Source: Boesenbergia rotunda (Eukaryota > Streptophyta > Magnoliopsida > Zingiberales > Zingiberaceae). From it: DNA of 64,000 nucleotides. Position 1 is the first letter of the stretch; each line of letters opens with the position of its first letter. Below the pieces are notes generated by a model that was not told the DNA's origin, ran no database searches, and saw only the letters and a program-made list of their open reading frames with translations. Location: NCBI GenBank assembly GCA_024364735.1, contig JAGFNQ010010103.1, forward strand, positions 1-64,000, written 5' to 3'. A program made the position numbers and the translations under genes. Below, one piece after another: positions 1 through 11,058 of this stretch.

Positions 1-238
1 AATTTCTTTTATTTCAGTCCCTCCGAGGGCCTGAAACAAAATTTTACAGCCTCTCCTATTGCCTGAAATCTAATGACATCATGCACTCTCAGGGCCTGAT
101 ATCATGTAATGCATATCACCCTAAGCCTCCTCCAAAATTAAAATAGTAGAAAGAGTTTAACTTGATTAAAACTATATCTGATACCATATCAAAGAAGACA
201 ATCATACGTACATTCCTATTTCTCTTAGTTACCAATCT

Positions 239-340
239 GTTGCTTCCTTTTTCTCCTTCGACAACCTATTTTGTTGCTTCCTTTTTCTCCTTCGACAACC
301 TATTTTGTTGCTTCCTTTTTCTCCTTCGACAACCTATTTT
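239..340. repeat. Tandem repeat, three 34-bp units
   Basis: Three consecutive, essentially identical 34-bp units each carry a pyrimidine-rich core (CTTCCTTTTTCTCCTTCGAC). The reading frame across it is only a by-product of the repeat. No gene is recognisable around it. Confidence 0.9.
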
Positions 341-1619
341 CCTCAGGTGCTTTGGTGATGAATCGAGTTGTGCAAGGAAGCAATATATACGTACATTCGT
401 GATCATTCGACTTGTGCAAATCATTTCACATATATATATTGGCTGAGAAAAATTCGACTGCTACCCATCCGAACCACAAATTAATATTTTATTGATAAAG
501 TGGTTCGGTTGTCTCGAAACTGTGTCTGATAAAGTTATTCTTTGGCGGGAGGGGTATAAAAGTAACTTCACTATATGGGATGCGCCCTTTGGTATAATAG
601 AAACCATGGTACTCATTTCGGTAATTACGAATAGTTGGATACGCCCTTTGGTAAATTGCCCTAAAATCATTAACAACATTGATAAAAAAGTTTTCAAAGT
701 TTATGACTTTAAACATTGACACATATATAAAACTTATTTTAAAGATGTCAGAATTAGACATGGACACTATAAATATCTTCATTGCATATTCTTTTCTATT
801 ACATGTTAATTTTTTAAAAATCCAAATTTACTAGGTCCATTAATGAATTTCGATCAAAACCAATTAAAAAGCTTAGATTGAACTTATTTCATGGATTTCT
901 GAAGTATTCTAAAGTTCAATTATATCTTTATTTATCTTTTTAAAAAATTACACCATAACTTAATTCATCAATTGTGGTGGTGGTAATGTAATTAAGTTAC
1001 GATGTTGATTGTTTAAAATAAATATTGTAGTTGTTGTATACATGTAAAGGAGAGAGAAAATTTTAATTTAAGATAAAGAAATGGTTATAGGCAAATGAGA
1101 AAGTAAAAATAAAAAAATAACTTGACAGAGGGGTAAAATGAAAAAGAGATAGAACTTTTGGACATTTTCAAATTTCAAGATGCTTTTTGAAGAATCCTAT
1201 ATTTTGCTATTTGAGAAATTGTCTAATTTTTAAAGATAATAACAATAATTTTCAAATCATAACATTTTAAAAATTATCTTTTTTATTATATTTCAAAATA
1301 CCTATTTATATATGAAATACTTGTATTTTTGTAAAATACTGCAAAACCAACAAGAAAAGGTATTCCATATAGTTATGCGTAATTGGTATCATTTGATTGC
1401 TAGGTTGTTACTTTTTTTTTATATATTTTAATGTTGTATCAAAATTTGAAAAAATAATGTTTTATACGAGGCCTAATTTTCGATTGTTTTTATCATATTA
1501 TTTATTCAACTATATACAAAATTTTAATATTTTTTATATTTTTTATAGTTTTAATATATTTTTAAAATAGAATTCATAGATGATGGCCTGTTTAACATTG
1601 AAAATATAAAAGAATCATA
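341..1619. other. AT-rich intergenic DNA, no gene seen
   Basis: Poly-A and poly-T runs dominate. A short phrase, GCCCTTTGGTA, occurs twice around 587-655, which suggests an old repeat remnant. No coding exon, RNA gene or intact transposon end was recognised. Confidence 0.6.
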
Positions 1620-1629
1620 TACTATATTC

Positions 1630-1910
1630 AATTCATCAATTATGCTTACGACTCTAATGAAAATTTAAAGATACAAATATAAAAAAATTAAGAATATTTT
1701 CAAAAACTAAAAAAAGTGTAAGTTACCGATTCATTTTTCAAATTATTAAATTGTGTATTAATTTTTACAAATATCTTTTAGTTCTTCATCGTTTGCATTC
1801 TTCCGTCAACCTTTTTCTTCGACCAATTCCTTTGCTTTCTATTTGATTGACAACCATTTGAATAAACGATCGAAGTAGCCAAGATATCAGCTCAATTATA
1901 TTTGATAAGT
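1630..1910 (-). repeat. Dispersed repeat, uninterrupted copy
   Basis: The reverse complement of this stretch matches 18482-18929 continued by 19874-19975. Shared landmarks are a TATAATTGAG stretch, AAATAGAAAGCAAAGG, ATGCAAACGAT and TTTAATAATTT. This copy lacks the LTR found at 18930-19873 and so shows the pre-insertion state. The other copy also carries about 260 extra bases with a partial internal duplication. The kind of element is unknown. Confidence 0.75.
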
Positions 1911-2366
1911 AGCGTTTAAAATCCTATTTGATAATCTGAAAAAAAACAAGATGTCCTATTTGAGATAAAAAATCATATTCGTTTTCTAAAAAAATATTTT
2001 TTGAAAAATTTCAATTGTACAAATAAATCAAATTAACTTTTGTAAAAGTAAATTTTATTCAAGTTGTATAGTGTAGACTTGTAGTAATAGAAAGGTGATT
2101 TATTTCTGCGATGTAATGCAAAATATACTATTTTTGTAAAAAGTCCTTGTAATTTCATTTTCAACACTATTAGTTTGATCTATTTTTAAAATCTCAATAA
2201 ACTTTTTGAGTCTTCACAAAAGTGATGAGTCTTTATTCAGAAACTCTCAAAATCTCCTTCCACCGTCCGCACGCAATCAATCCATCCACGCGTCCTCCGG
2301 TCCCTCCTCTCTTTTTGATAATTCAATTATGGTTCAGTGTCAATTATGCAAAATATTTTTTTAAAA

Positions 2367-2588
2367 ATGATATGCAGTAAAAATTTATAGTATAAAATTT
2401 AACAAGGATAACGTGACATTTCAATTATAGTGATTTTTGATGGATTTATTTTTTCTCAGGATATAATTTGGTTCGGGACGATAATCGAAGGCCGTCATCC
2501 GTGTCCATGCGACAATTAGATGTGTATATAAAAAGTGTCACGTCATTCCCGTTGGATTTCATGCTATAAATTTTCATTGCGTATCATT
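2367..2588. mobile_element. MITE of a foldback family, about 222 bp
   Basis: The ends are inverted repeats of about 50 bp: the left end begins ATGATATGCAGTAAAAATTT and the right end is close to its reverse complement, including the block CGTGACA/TGTCACG. Between them lies a GC-rich core around GGTTCGGGACG. The copy at 47438-47660 has nearly the same length, ends and core. There is no ORF, so it is non-autonomous. No clear target duplication was seen. Confidence 0.8.
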
Positions 2589-2596
2589 GCTCAATA

Positions 2597-2940
2597 TTGT
2601 AAGCCCGATTTGAATCCGAACTAATCCCGACTTAGCCTAGGTGTAACCTGGCCGGGCCATGTGGCACCGCAGGGAGACAGGTCATTGACGGAAAGACCTC
2701 GACAGCCCAGCTGGCAAGGTAGGCCACTCGGGTCGGGATGCCCGAGTGGGAGACCAGCCTAATACGGTCTGAAGTTACCCCAATGAGAGATACCGAGTGT
2801 CGAACTTAAGGTCTTCTAGTCCACCTGCGGCCAGGGGCAATTCGCCACCCTACTGAGGTTCTAATCCTATGTTCTAGGGGTGAATCGGCCTGTCCGAGTC
2901 CGAGTACCTCAACGACTCAAATAATGCCTTTGTTTAATCT
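2597..2940. other. GC-rich island, probable retroelement remnant
   Basis: The base composition differs sharply from the AT-rich flanks. It contains phrases such as CCCGAGTGGGAGACC, similar in style to the Gypsy-like LTRs near 20100 and 44800. No ends or ORF could be set. Confidence 0.35.
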
Positions 2941-3492
2941 ATAAGGCATTAACTGCATAGTAAAATCCTACTTGGGATATTGAAATACTAGACATGCTAT
3001 AGATGTTACAAGATGTATTGAAATACAATTTATTATTATTTTTACTTGTGTCAGTATAATATAATGTCAAAATTGTATTATCCTAAATGGGATATGAAGG
3101 TTAAATTTTGAAATATATAGTTAGGTTCTTTTTTTCTTACTATTTTTATCTACTTTTTTTTCTTTCTTCTTTCCCTTCCAATTCTCCGCTGGCGCTATAC
3201 ATTGAAACACCGATATGATATCAAAATTAGTACGGTTTCAGGCAGACTTTGAAACTCTGACAGAGCTCAAGAATTTGTACCTTGCCCACAAGCCACAACA
3301 TAATACAATAAAGCGATAGCACTACTTAGTTCAAGCAAGAATTATGGCCATGCCACAATGCAAGAATTAATTTACATGGAGAATCTAAAGATTAACAGAA
3401 CATTTTTTTTTTGACGTGAAGACGGACATCTTAAAAAGTTATTTAATTAATTATACCTTTACCATGTTCATATCCATAAATTCAAGTTTACC
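2941..3492. other. AT-rich DNA, no gene seen
   Basis: This stretch lies between a GC-rich remnant and the XPB fragment. I looked for more upstream XPB exons here and saw none. Confidence 0.5.
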
Positions 3493-5941
3493 TTTGATAG
3501 TCCGAATAAGTTCAAAGCTTGCGAATTTTTTATTCATTTTCATGAGCAGCAAGGTAGAGATAAAATTATTGTTTTTGCTTTACATTGACAGCGTATACAA
3601 TGAAACTCCGAAAACTCATGATCTATGGTGCAACCAGGTTAGGTTCTTTCTGAGAGCTTTGATGAAAATTTCTATAGAGTGGCCCTTGTTCTTGTATTTA
3701 ATTATTTTTATTTTTTAAAAATTGCTTTCAGCCACAATGAGAGAACTAGGATTCTTGAAGCTTTCAAGAATAATTCTGAAGTTAATACGATTTTCCTGTC
3801 TAAGATTTGTGAATTACTATCTTTATACTACATATTTTAGTGGCTTCTAAATATTCCTACACTAGATTATGAGGTTGAGGATCATATTATTGAACTAAAT
3901 TTATCCAAGTAGTGAAATAATAGCTCATTATTTCTTTAAAACTTATGTGATTTTTGGATATCAAGTAGTCACTAATCAAGATGTTTTTATCTTTGTTTTT
4001 TTTACAGGTTGGTGACAACTCAATTGATATTCCAGAAGCCAATGTTATAATACATATTTCATCCCATGCTGGTTCACGACGTCAGGAAGCTCAACGTTTG
4101 GGTCGCATTCTTAGGGCTAAGGTAATTAGATAATGTAATATATGTAGGAAAAGAAACTAGAGGACTAATTTGTACATGATATGATTCATAAAATCGAATA
4201 AACTTTTTTTTTTTTGTTACGTCATATTGAGCCTTCGAACTGGCTAGTATACTTGGGATACCTTGAGTTAGCATTAAAAGCTTCAAGTTATTGTATCTGT
4301 TTATTTGCTTCTGACAGAAGAATCTTTCTAACTGATGATTTGAGGCAGAAAATTATCTTGCAAAAACTTGTATTATAATTATTTAAAACTTCAATTGTGC
4401 TAGCTAACTCCATGTATTATGAACTTTACTTTTGGGTCGGGCAAGTAGAAACCATATGAAGCTGGCAAGCTGAAAATCCAAAAGATCTGGTTAGTCCTTG
4501 ACCAATGGATCTGTAGTAGGTCCCAATGGAATTGGCAGTAAAGAGCAGATTGTTCTTGAGGAAGACAAAGACAAGATTAATTGATTTTGCAACATATAGA
4601 TTAGTTTACTTTCTTGTATAGTTGCTTGGTTCGAATCCAGGTAACCACTATACAAAACCTGCAAGCCTAAAGTTTTTTGGATTTGATTACCTAGAGGATA
4701 GTTCCCTTTGTCCTGCAAGCCAACATCTAGGTGTTGTTATAGATTGCTACAACATTAGGTCACTATCATCTGAAAACAATGAAAATTGTCTGTTTAAGTT
4801 TCTACTATCAATTATCTAATTTCAATTGATCGTATGAATAAATAATTTGATAAGCACTGTCTTACTACTCTTGTTTACCTTTCATGTTTTTACTATATAT
4901 CGCTATTATTCCTTGACTTGATTTTCTGGAGTCACTTTTGGATTCAACATAAAATCAGTTTGTGCGATTTATTTTGGCAGGAACATGTCTTGTCTATTTC
5001 CTAATTCATAGATAAAATAACCTTGTGTATTTCATATTAGTGTTTGTTTTTGTTATTCCTGGGCATGGTCTGCATTGCAGGGGCGACTGCAAGATAGATG
5101 TTGGATATCATGTGAATGGAAAGGGAGGTGGTGGGACTTTCTATTGAATGGAAAGTGAGGTGGAGCACAAAGGCACTCCATTGTGAGTGGGGCTTTAGTC
5201 CCATATTGGGAGTTTTAAGGCATTATGGTTGGTTTATATTGTTTCACAAGCATGATAGTTGTGAACAAATGCTAGGGGAGAGACTCTCTCTTACGCGTGG
5301 GTGCGCAGGGGGTGCAAATCCAGGGCCCAGATTTGTATTGAACCAAGTGAACTTGTGTGCGTGCACAACCTGCACGCGTCGAATGTCCGACCGGTCGGGG
5401 CAAAATTTATTCAAGGAAACTGCGCTGCAAAGGCCTCAGTAAATTCCTGGTCGGTCGGGATACGTCCGACCACTAGTCGGGAGCCTCCACTCGGGAAACT
5501 CGCTCGGGAGGTCAGGAGACTCCACTCGGGGAGCTCGGAACACCTGGTCGGGAGCTCGGAAATTGACTGCAGTTTCGGAAATTGACTGCAGTTTGGGAAA
5601 AAGCAGCTCGGGCTACTCAACAGATAAGTTGAAATTATTTTAATAATTTTAATTTATTGTAACTTCTCCAAAAAAAGGAGCATTTCCTCTAACAATAGAA
5701 TGACAGGTGGACGAGAAGAATACAATGCTTTCTTCTATTCTCTTGTTTCCACGGAATTGTAGTAATCATTCCATCGGTTGATTGTAGTAGTAATTGTTCC
5801 ATCTATTGGTTATATTAATGCTCAACTCGAACAAAGTTGTGGAGCATATCGTCTAATAATTATTTTCTCTATTGGATACAGGAAATGTATTACTCTACTA
5901 AAAGGCAACGATTCTTAATTGATCAAGGGTATAGCTTCAAG
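3493..5941 (+). pseudogene. XPB: Broken 3' fragment of DNA helicase XPB (ERCC3/RAD25)
   Basis: XPB is the 3'-5' helicase subunit of TFIIH, used in transcription initiation and nucleotide excision repair. Pieces of its C-terminal helicase domain appear in the right order: 3493-3637 (NKFKACEFFIHFHEQQ, then LMIYGAT), 3732-3804 (ERTRILEAFKNN), 4008-4121 (GDNSIDIPEAN, then SHAGSRRQEAQRLGRILRAK, helicase motif VI), 5081-5098 continued at 5700-5742 (EEYNAFFYSLVST), and 5882-5941 (EMYYSTKRQRFLIDQGYSFK). Lesions are clear. The first exon loses frame after DKIIVFA, the donor after 3804 reads AT instead of GT, an LTR splits the fourth exon, and no N-terminal half or final exons were found. The remaining exons still have consensus splice sites, so it derives from genomic DNA and not from a processed mRNA. 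It is a partial pseudogene. Confidence 0.88.
5099..5694. mobile_element. Solo LTR inside an XPB exon
   Basis: It begins TGTTGGATATC and ends CCTCTAACA, and is flanked by the perfect 5-bp duplication ATAGA at 5094-5098 and 5695-5699. Removing it and one duplication rejoins the XPB coding frame. At 596 bp, with no second LTR and no internal coding region, it is a solo LTR or a very small non-autonomous LTR element. Frames open within it (for example 5116-5442) have no family resemblance and are not genes. Confidence 0.9.
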
Positions 5942-7649
5942 GTAAACCATATTCGTTTATTCTGTGTTCACAAAGGTTGACAAATACTCGTCCCAAGTTT
6001 TTGTTTGCCATGCTGCGAGTGTTTTCTATCATCTCATTAATTTGACTCATACAGACTGGTATCAATTACAAAATTTGTTTTCTTTCCTTATCTTCTCCGT
6101 GAAATTTGTTTATTTCCAGCTTTATTTAGAAGCATTGGTCAAATTATAAATGCCTTTATATATGGGATGTGATGAATTTGTAGTGTCTCAATTAAGAGTG
6201 TTTTATTTGATATGCTATACAGAAGAAAATTTTTATTAGGCAATATATACTAGACATGAAGAGGTATGGGCATTTCCAATCTTCCCTGTCTTTAGATTTA
6301 TGGGATGTGTACTATAAGTAATGTCTGGTTCACCTCATTCCATTAAGTTTAAGAAAAGCAAGATGTGTATATGAACAATTGTATATTCAGTTTAGAATTG
6401 GAACACAGTTTGAGAGCTTATGTGATTGCTAGTGAATGATGAAGTTTTCTTCCTACTTCGGTGAGATAAACCTTAAGACAACATACATAGTAATGCATTA
6501 CCATAAACAAGGTCTTTTTTATTCTATTTAATTCTTTGCAGACTTTGTAATATTTTTAGTGAAATTCGTACTTCCATCTAGACTGGTTTTGTATTCTATT
6601 TCTTTTTTATTCTTTGTAGGTGAGAGATATATTCTGGTATAACCTATTTGATGCTAGTTTAGCTCCCTTAAAGAGGTTATATGTGATGGAACCACTTCAT
6701 ATCTTTTAAAGGTTAAACAAGTAACTCTTAAGGACTCACCATGATTGTCGAGAAAAATGTAGTGAAACTTTTTCTTATGCTTTTTTTAGTAGTCAGATCA
6801 CAAATTTCTTTATGAAAGATTAATGACAAATTAAGGCCTAAAGCATTGATAAAAACTAAAAGCACAAAGACTAGGCATGAAAAACAGGAACATCAAAGCA
6901 TTTGTCAAACAAGAATATTGTGTCTATGATTTGCTACAATGTCTTATTATTATTATTGTTATTATTAGTTCATAGATCATTGAATAACATTTTCTAAGTT
7001 CTAAATTGTTTTCTAACAATATCATATTTCTTCCATTTGTCTTGCATATTGTAGGTTTAGATGCCACTGCTTGCTCGAGTGATTGCGGCACTTGAGGCTC
7101 GGATTGCGGCTTAGGCTAGAGAAACTTGGATTAGTGAAGTATCTAAGCAGTAGTCATTTATGGGTTCGTTTCCAAAGCTTCAAGCAAAGTGAAAGGTGTG
7201 TTCTGAGAGTTTATACCACCCAAAAGAAAATAATAGCATCTTTTGGAAAAGCTAGTAGTGGTGTTTGTATAATTTTATAAATGAGATCACATCTGAGGAT
7301 CTTGGAACTCAATGTAAATTTTATTCATGGAATATGGTACATTGTGAATATGTAAAATTTCTAAATCGAACACTTAATTTTTAGAATACCTCTTTTTATG
7401 TAATTTTTCTTCCCTTTATTTTTATTTTTAAATATAAATGTTACCAATTTACGTAACTATGGATACTCTTAAATTGTAAATTTGATCATATTACTTATCA
7501 AATAGCTTTGATCAAAGCTACTTGATAAATAGATAGTTTATAATAAAAATAATACGATGGTCTTATACAATAAGACACAATTTACACTTAAAAATTTATC
7601 TCAACTAGTTGACAATCTACTAATCTATAATGGCATTTATGTTGTCTTC
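5942..7649. other. AT-rich DNA, no supported gene
   Basis: This follows the last recognisable XPB exon. A short open stretch near 7056-7280 comes after a plausible acceptor, but its translation does not resemble the XPB C-terminus or any family I know. Confidence 0.5.
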
Positions 7650-8045
7650 ATCAGCGCTTCGGATCCTCTGTCCCGGGACATGCCTCTGTCCTGGGCTTCC
7701 GCTCACCGGCGATCATCGACGAGTCGTCCAATCGACGATCGGACACCATCAATAATTTTTGATCGTCGTCCCGAATAAGACGATATCCTCGGAGAACGAT
7801 GAATCGATCGAAATCGGTCGGATTGCAATCCCGTCAGATTCGACGGTGAATACAACAACATCACAATTGCGGCGATACCCGACGGGTTCACCGTACCCCC
7901 CAGGATATAATTTTGTTCGGGGCGACGGCCGGAGGCCGCTGGTACTGTCCGATCGACGATCAGACGACTCGTCGACGATCGCCGACGAGTTAGGACACGG
8001 GGACAGGGGGATCCTCGGGACAGAGGATCCCCCTCCTTCATCAGA
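7650..8045. mobile_element. Larger foldback element, about 395 bp
   Basis: Both ends carry GGATCCTCTGTCCC in inverted orientation, followed by inverted blocks rich in CGACGAGTCGTC and CGATCGGAC. The centre holds the family core: a CCCGAATAAG stretch, a GATGAATC stretch and CCGGAGGCCG. It shares that core with elements at 2367, 8283, 10188 and 47438 but has longer and more GC-rich arms. No transposase is encoded. Confidence 0.7.
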
Positions 8046-8282
8046 TATTCTATAATGATATTCAGTTAAAGTATGTCAAATTTACTACAATGAGAGGATC
8101 ATTTTGCAATCAATATAATGACATTTATCTTATCAAATTTTTTTTCATAATATTGCATAAATTTCACGTTATCATTTTAAAAACGTGTTTTAGATTTCAT
8201 TGACATTATAGAATTTTAATCCATTAATGAATTCATTTACATATAAATGGGCAACAGTCTATCCGAACACAATCTAAATTCG

Positions 8283-8533
8283 AATATTTATCTGATTAGG
8301 AGAATGAAAATGAAAGAGTGAAAATCATAGTGAATGACGTGACACCATGCATGCACGATTTCCGACGGGTTCACCGTGCCTCCCAGGGTATAGATTGATT
8401 CGGGACGGCGGCCGAAGACCGTCGATGGTGTCCAAACGATACTCAGACGTGTGCATGTAAAGTGTCACGTCATACCACATCATTCACTATAGATTTCACT
8501 CCCCCATTTTCACTCTATTTATCCAAATCTTAT
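8283..8533. mobile_element. MITE of the same foldback family, 3' of the PLAC8 gene
   Basis: The left arm (GAGAATGAAAATGAAAGAG, then AGTGAATGACGTGACAC) pairs with the right arm (GTGTCACGTCAT, then TTTTCACTC). The core carries TTCGGGACGGCGGCCG and the phrase GACGGGTTCACCGTGCC. It ends about 30 bp from the stop codon of the PLAC8 gene, so it may contribute to that gene's 3' UTR. Edges are approximate. Confidence 0.72.
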
Positions 8534-8559
8534 TTAAACGAAATGAAACTCCCCGTTAA

Positions 8560-9885
8560 TCAATTTCTTAGATCTCCTTCTCGGTGAATCAACGGCTGAA
8601 CTGGCGGCTCCATGGATTCAGCTCTCTTCTCGTCAATGTCGATCGTGACGTCACCGAATCTTCCATTTCCCGCTGCTCCTCCATTCGCCGGCGCCGCCAG
8701 CGGTCCGATTCTGATCGCCGGCCTCAACTCATCTTCACGCGGTAACGGCTTCAGCACCGACCTCGATCTCTCCTCCAAGTCCCTTTCCCTGCCCTCTTCC
8801 ACGCAGTCGTACAAATTCCCCGTCCGCACCTCCTGCGCCACCGCGCACGGCCAGCAAAGTAGCCACCGCAGGTAGTCCGACGCCGTCGGCGAACACCTGC
8901 AGCACCCAGGATCACCCTTGAGATGGAACCTTTCCCTCATCCGCGTCCTCCAAAACCCACCGTAGAGCAACCCGCAGAAGCAGAGCAGCGCCCCGGCGAC
9001 CCCCATCAGGATTTTCACGACGCCGTCGTCGATGCGGCTCGCCGTCGTAGTAAACACAAGCAGGGGAGCGAAGCAGAGCAGCACGAACACGGCGGCGTGG
9101 ACGTACTTGTTCCCGAGTCCCAGCCGCTCCATGTTCCACCCGAACACACAGCAGGTGCAGAAGAGCGACAGAGAGGCGCCGACGAGGTCGTCGCCGCAGT
9201 CGAAGAGGCCGCCGGCCCACTCCCGGTCCGCCTCCTCCTCCTTTCTTTCGTATGTCCTCAATGACGAAATCTCAAATTCCTCTTCGAGTTTGCTTCCAAA
9301 GCGGCCGAAGGCGACGTAGACGCTGGCCACCGCCGGAGCCAAGATTCCGACCGCGACTAAGACGATCTGTATCCACGTCGGCCGGTCGTCGGAGGAGTAG
9401 CCCCAGTAGAGCCCGCAGAGGCCGTACTGAGACAAGCAAGTGAGGTGGAGAAGCCCGACGACGAACGCCATGTGACCCCTCCCGTTTCTCCGTCGAGCGC
9501 CGGCGTTGGCGTTCTTCTTGCAGTAGACCTTCCTCACCTCGGCGGCGTCCTCCGGCCGCCAGCGGCAGAGGAGTACCACGTGGTGGCACAGCCTCGGGTG
9601 CTGGTAGATGCACATGATAGTGAAGAGGGCGTTGAGGATCTGGTTGGTGATCTCGGTCCACCGCGCCCTCTCTGACCTCTCCGGCACGGCGCCGTCCATG
9701 AGGCCCGACATGAAGAGCAAGACGACGGCGAGACCCGCGGCGACGACGAAGGCCCACGCCATGAGCGCCATGTGCATGGGGTGCATGGCCCAGTTCTTGC
9801 AGTAGGCGAGCAGAGCTCGCAAGTGAGCCATGGTGATGGTGGGAAAGCGACTGCCTTTTTCTGAACCAGTCAACTTTAAATCCAT
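8560..9885 (-). CDS. PLAC8-family Cys-rich membrane protein
   Basis: This intronless ORF encodes 441 residues. Hydrophobic segments are visible near residues 41-60, 80-98, 138-160, 171-192, 262-280 and 289-310. A Cys-rich PLAC8-type region spans about 225-355, with paired cysteines at CTCC (243-246) and CCRC (328-331) and the family-style CWPC (344-347) before QEVRTGNLYD. The tail is polar and probably cytosolic. The length fits a plant PLAC8 subgroup of about 430-440 residues. Family members are membrane proteins linked to metal or calcium handling and organ-size control, but I cannot assign a substrate here. The first ATG was used; Met19 (MAHLRALL) is an alternative start. The gene is far more GC-rich than its surroundings, which explains many false open frames on the other strand. 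Confidence 0.88.
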   Translation of the reverse strand: MDLKLTGSEKGSRFPTITMAHLRALLAYCKNWAMHPMHMALMAWAFVVAAGLAVVLLFMSGLMDGAVPERSERARWTEITNQILNALFTIMCIYQHPRLCHHVVLLCRWRPEDAAEVRKVYCKKNANAGARRRNGRGHMAFVVGLLHLTCLSQYGLCGLYWGYSSDDRPTWIQIVLVAVGILAPAVASVYVAFGRFGSKLEEEFEISSLRTYERKEEEADREWAGGLFDCGDDLVGASLSLFCTCCVFGWNMERLGLGNKYVHAAVFVLLCFAPLLVFTTTASRIDDGVVKILMGVAGALLCFCGLLYGGFWRTRMRERFHLKGDPGCCRCSPTASDYLRWLLCWPCAVAQEVRTGNLYDCVEEGRERDLEERSRSVLKPLPREDELRPAIRIGPLAAPANGGAAGNGRFGDVTIDIDEKRAESMEPPVQPLIHREGDLRN

Positions 9886-10187
9886 CGACCGGCAATTTCC
9901 TTTACGTTGGCGTTGGATTCGGTAGCTCTATCTGCGTTTGTCCCAGAGCTTTCGATCTCCTGCACAGTTTTATACCACTCCAAATTTGGAGTGTCGACGA
10001 CGACTCTGATCGAGGATGGTCAGAGAAAGAGAGAGAGAGAGGAGGAGGAACTAAATTAACTAAGCTTGCCGTACGGGGCCATTCATGGCGGACCTTGCCG
10101 TGTTAGTGCAGTCAGCAGGCCACACGCACGAGGAAAGCAGGTAGGGCAGGCTCAGCGAAGAAAATTAAATTAGATATTTTTATTTTA
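9886..10187. promoter_or_regulatory. Presumed 5' region of the PLAC8 gene
   Basis: This GC-moderate stretch lies directly upstream of the PLAC8 start codon. It holds a short GA-rich run (10024-10048) but no unambiguous TATA box on the minus strand. It ends at the MITE starting at 10188. Confidence 0.35.
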
Positions 10188-10544
10188 AATAATGATACGT
10201 ATATTGAAAATGAATATCTCAATAAAATTTTTAACCATCAATAAAAACACATCCGATGTCCGATCGCTGATCAGACACTATCGACGGTCTTCGGCCGCCA
10301 TCCCGAACCAAACTATATCCTAAAGGACACGATGAATCCGTCAGGGATCACCGTAATTGCGATTTCGCATTATTCACCATCGATTTCGACGGATTCACCG
10401 TTACCGACGATCCTGATAGGTTCACCAACCTCCCAAGATATAGTTTGATTCGAAACGGCGATCAGAGTCCACCTATAGTGTGACGTGCCGTCGAATGACG
10501 GTCAAAATTTCACTGAGACATTCATTTTTACTGTGCGTATTATT
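10188..10544. mobile_element. MITE of the same foldback family, 5' of the PLAC8 gene
   Basis: The left end (AATAATGATACG, then GAAAATGAATATCTCA) pairs with the right end (TGAGACATTCATTTTTAC, then CGTATTATT). The core includes TCTTCGGCCGCCATCCCGAA and GGATTCACCG. At 357 bp it is longer than the 222-bp members because the core is partly repeated. It lies roughly 300 bp upstream of the PLAC8 start codon. Confidence 0.75.
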
Positions 10545-11058
10545 TCTCTTTTATTTTAGCCGAAAATTAAAAGAAATACTATTAATTACCTATATCATAA
10601 AAATGATTTTTTTTAAATAAAAATAATTATCTATATGATATTTTTTTTAAAAAAAAATTAGAAGTACGCCCTACTCATAATTTATTCAAAATAATAGGCC
10701 TTTCTTCAGGTTGTTAAGTAGAAAATTAAAAAAAAAAAGATATTTAACAATTTATAAAAAAAAATCTTGGCTATGGATTCTAGTTGATGCGTGTTGACCC
10801 AAGGTATGGCGAGTCAACATGCGTCAGCAAGCTACGGCGTGGCTGGTGTGAACAAAGGTTAAAGTTCCCGGTAAGTTACGAAGATTATTCGTCTACTTCA
10901 GTAAATGACAGGTTAGAGTCGTTGAGCTCACTGAAACTTATGAGCATCTGCAAGTTCAAGCCTTTTCCAATCATCCTAGCGATGCAGGGTGGGTCTCATA
11001 CTCCATTCAGTATGAAATAGCATGTGAGAGTACTATACTACCTCGCCAATAGTCAATC
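10545..11058. other. AT-rich intergenic DNA between two minus-strand genes
   Basis: Poly-A rich up to about 10770, then a less AT-rich stretch that probably includes the 3' UTR of the MATE gene. No separate gene is supported. Confidence 0.45.

Noticed and set aside
5116..5585. Two open frames of about 100 residues
   Set aside because: They lie fully inside a solo LTR with a perfect target duplication and have no family resemblance.
7056..7280. Possible last XPB exon
   Set aside because: The translation has stops and no resemblance to the XPB C-terminus.
8612..9805. Several plus-strand open frames opposite the PLAC8 gene
   Set aside because: They are by-products of the GC-rich codon use of the minus-strand gene and show no family resemblance.
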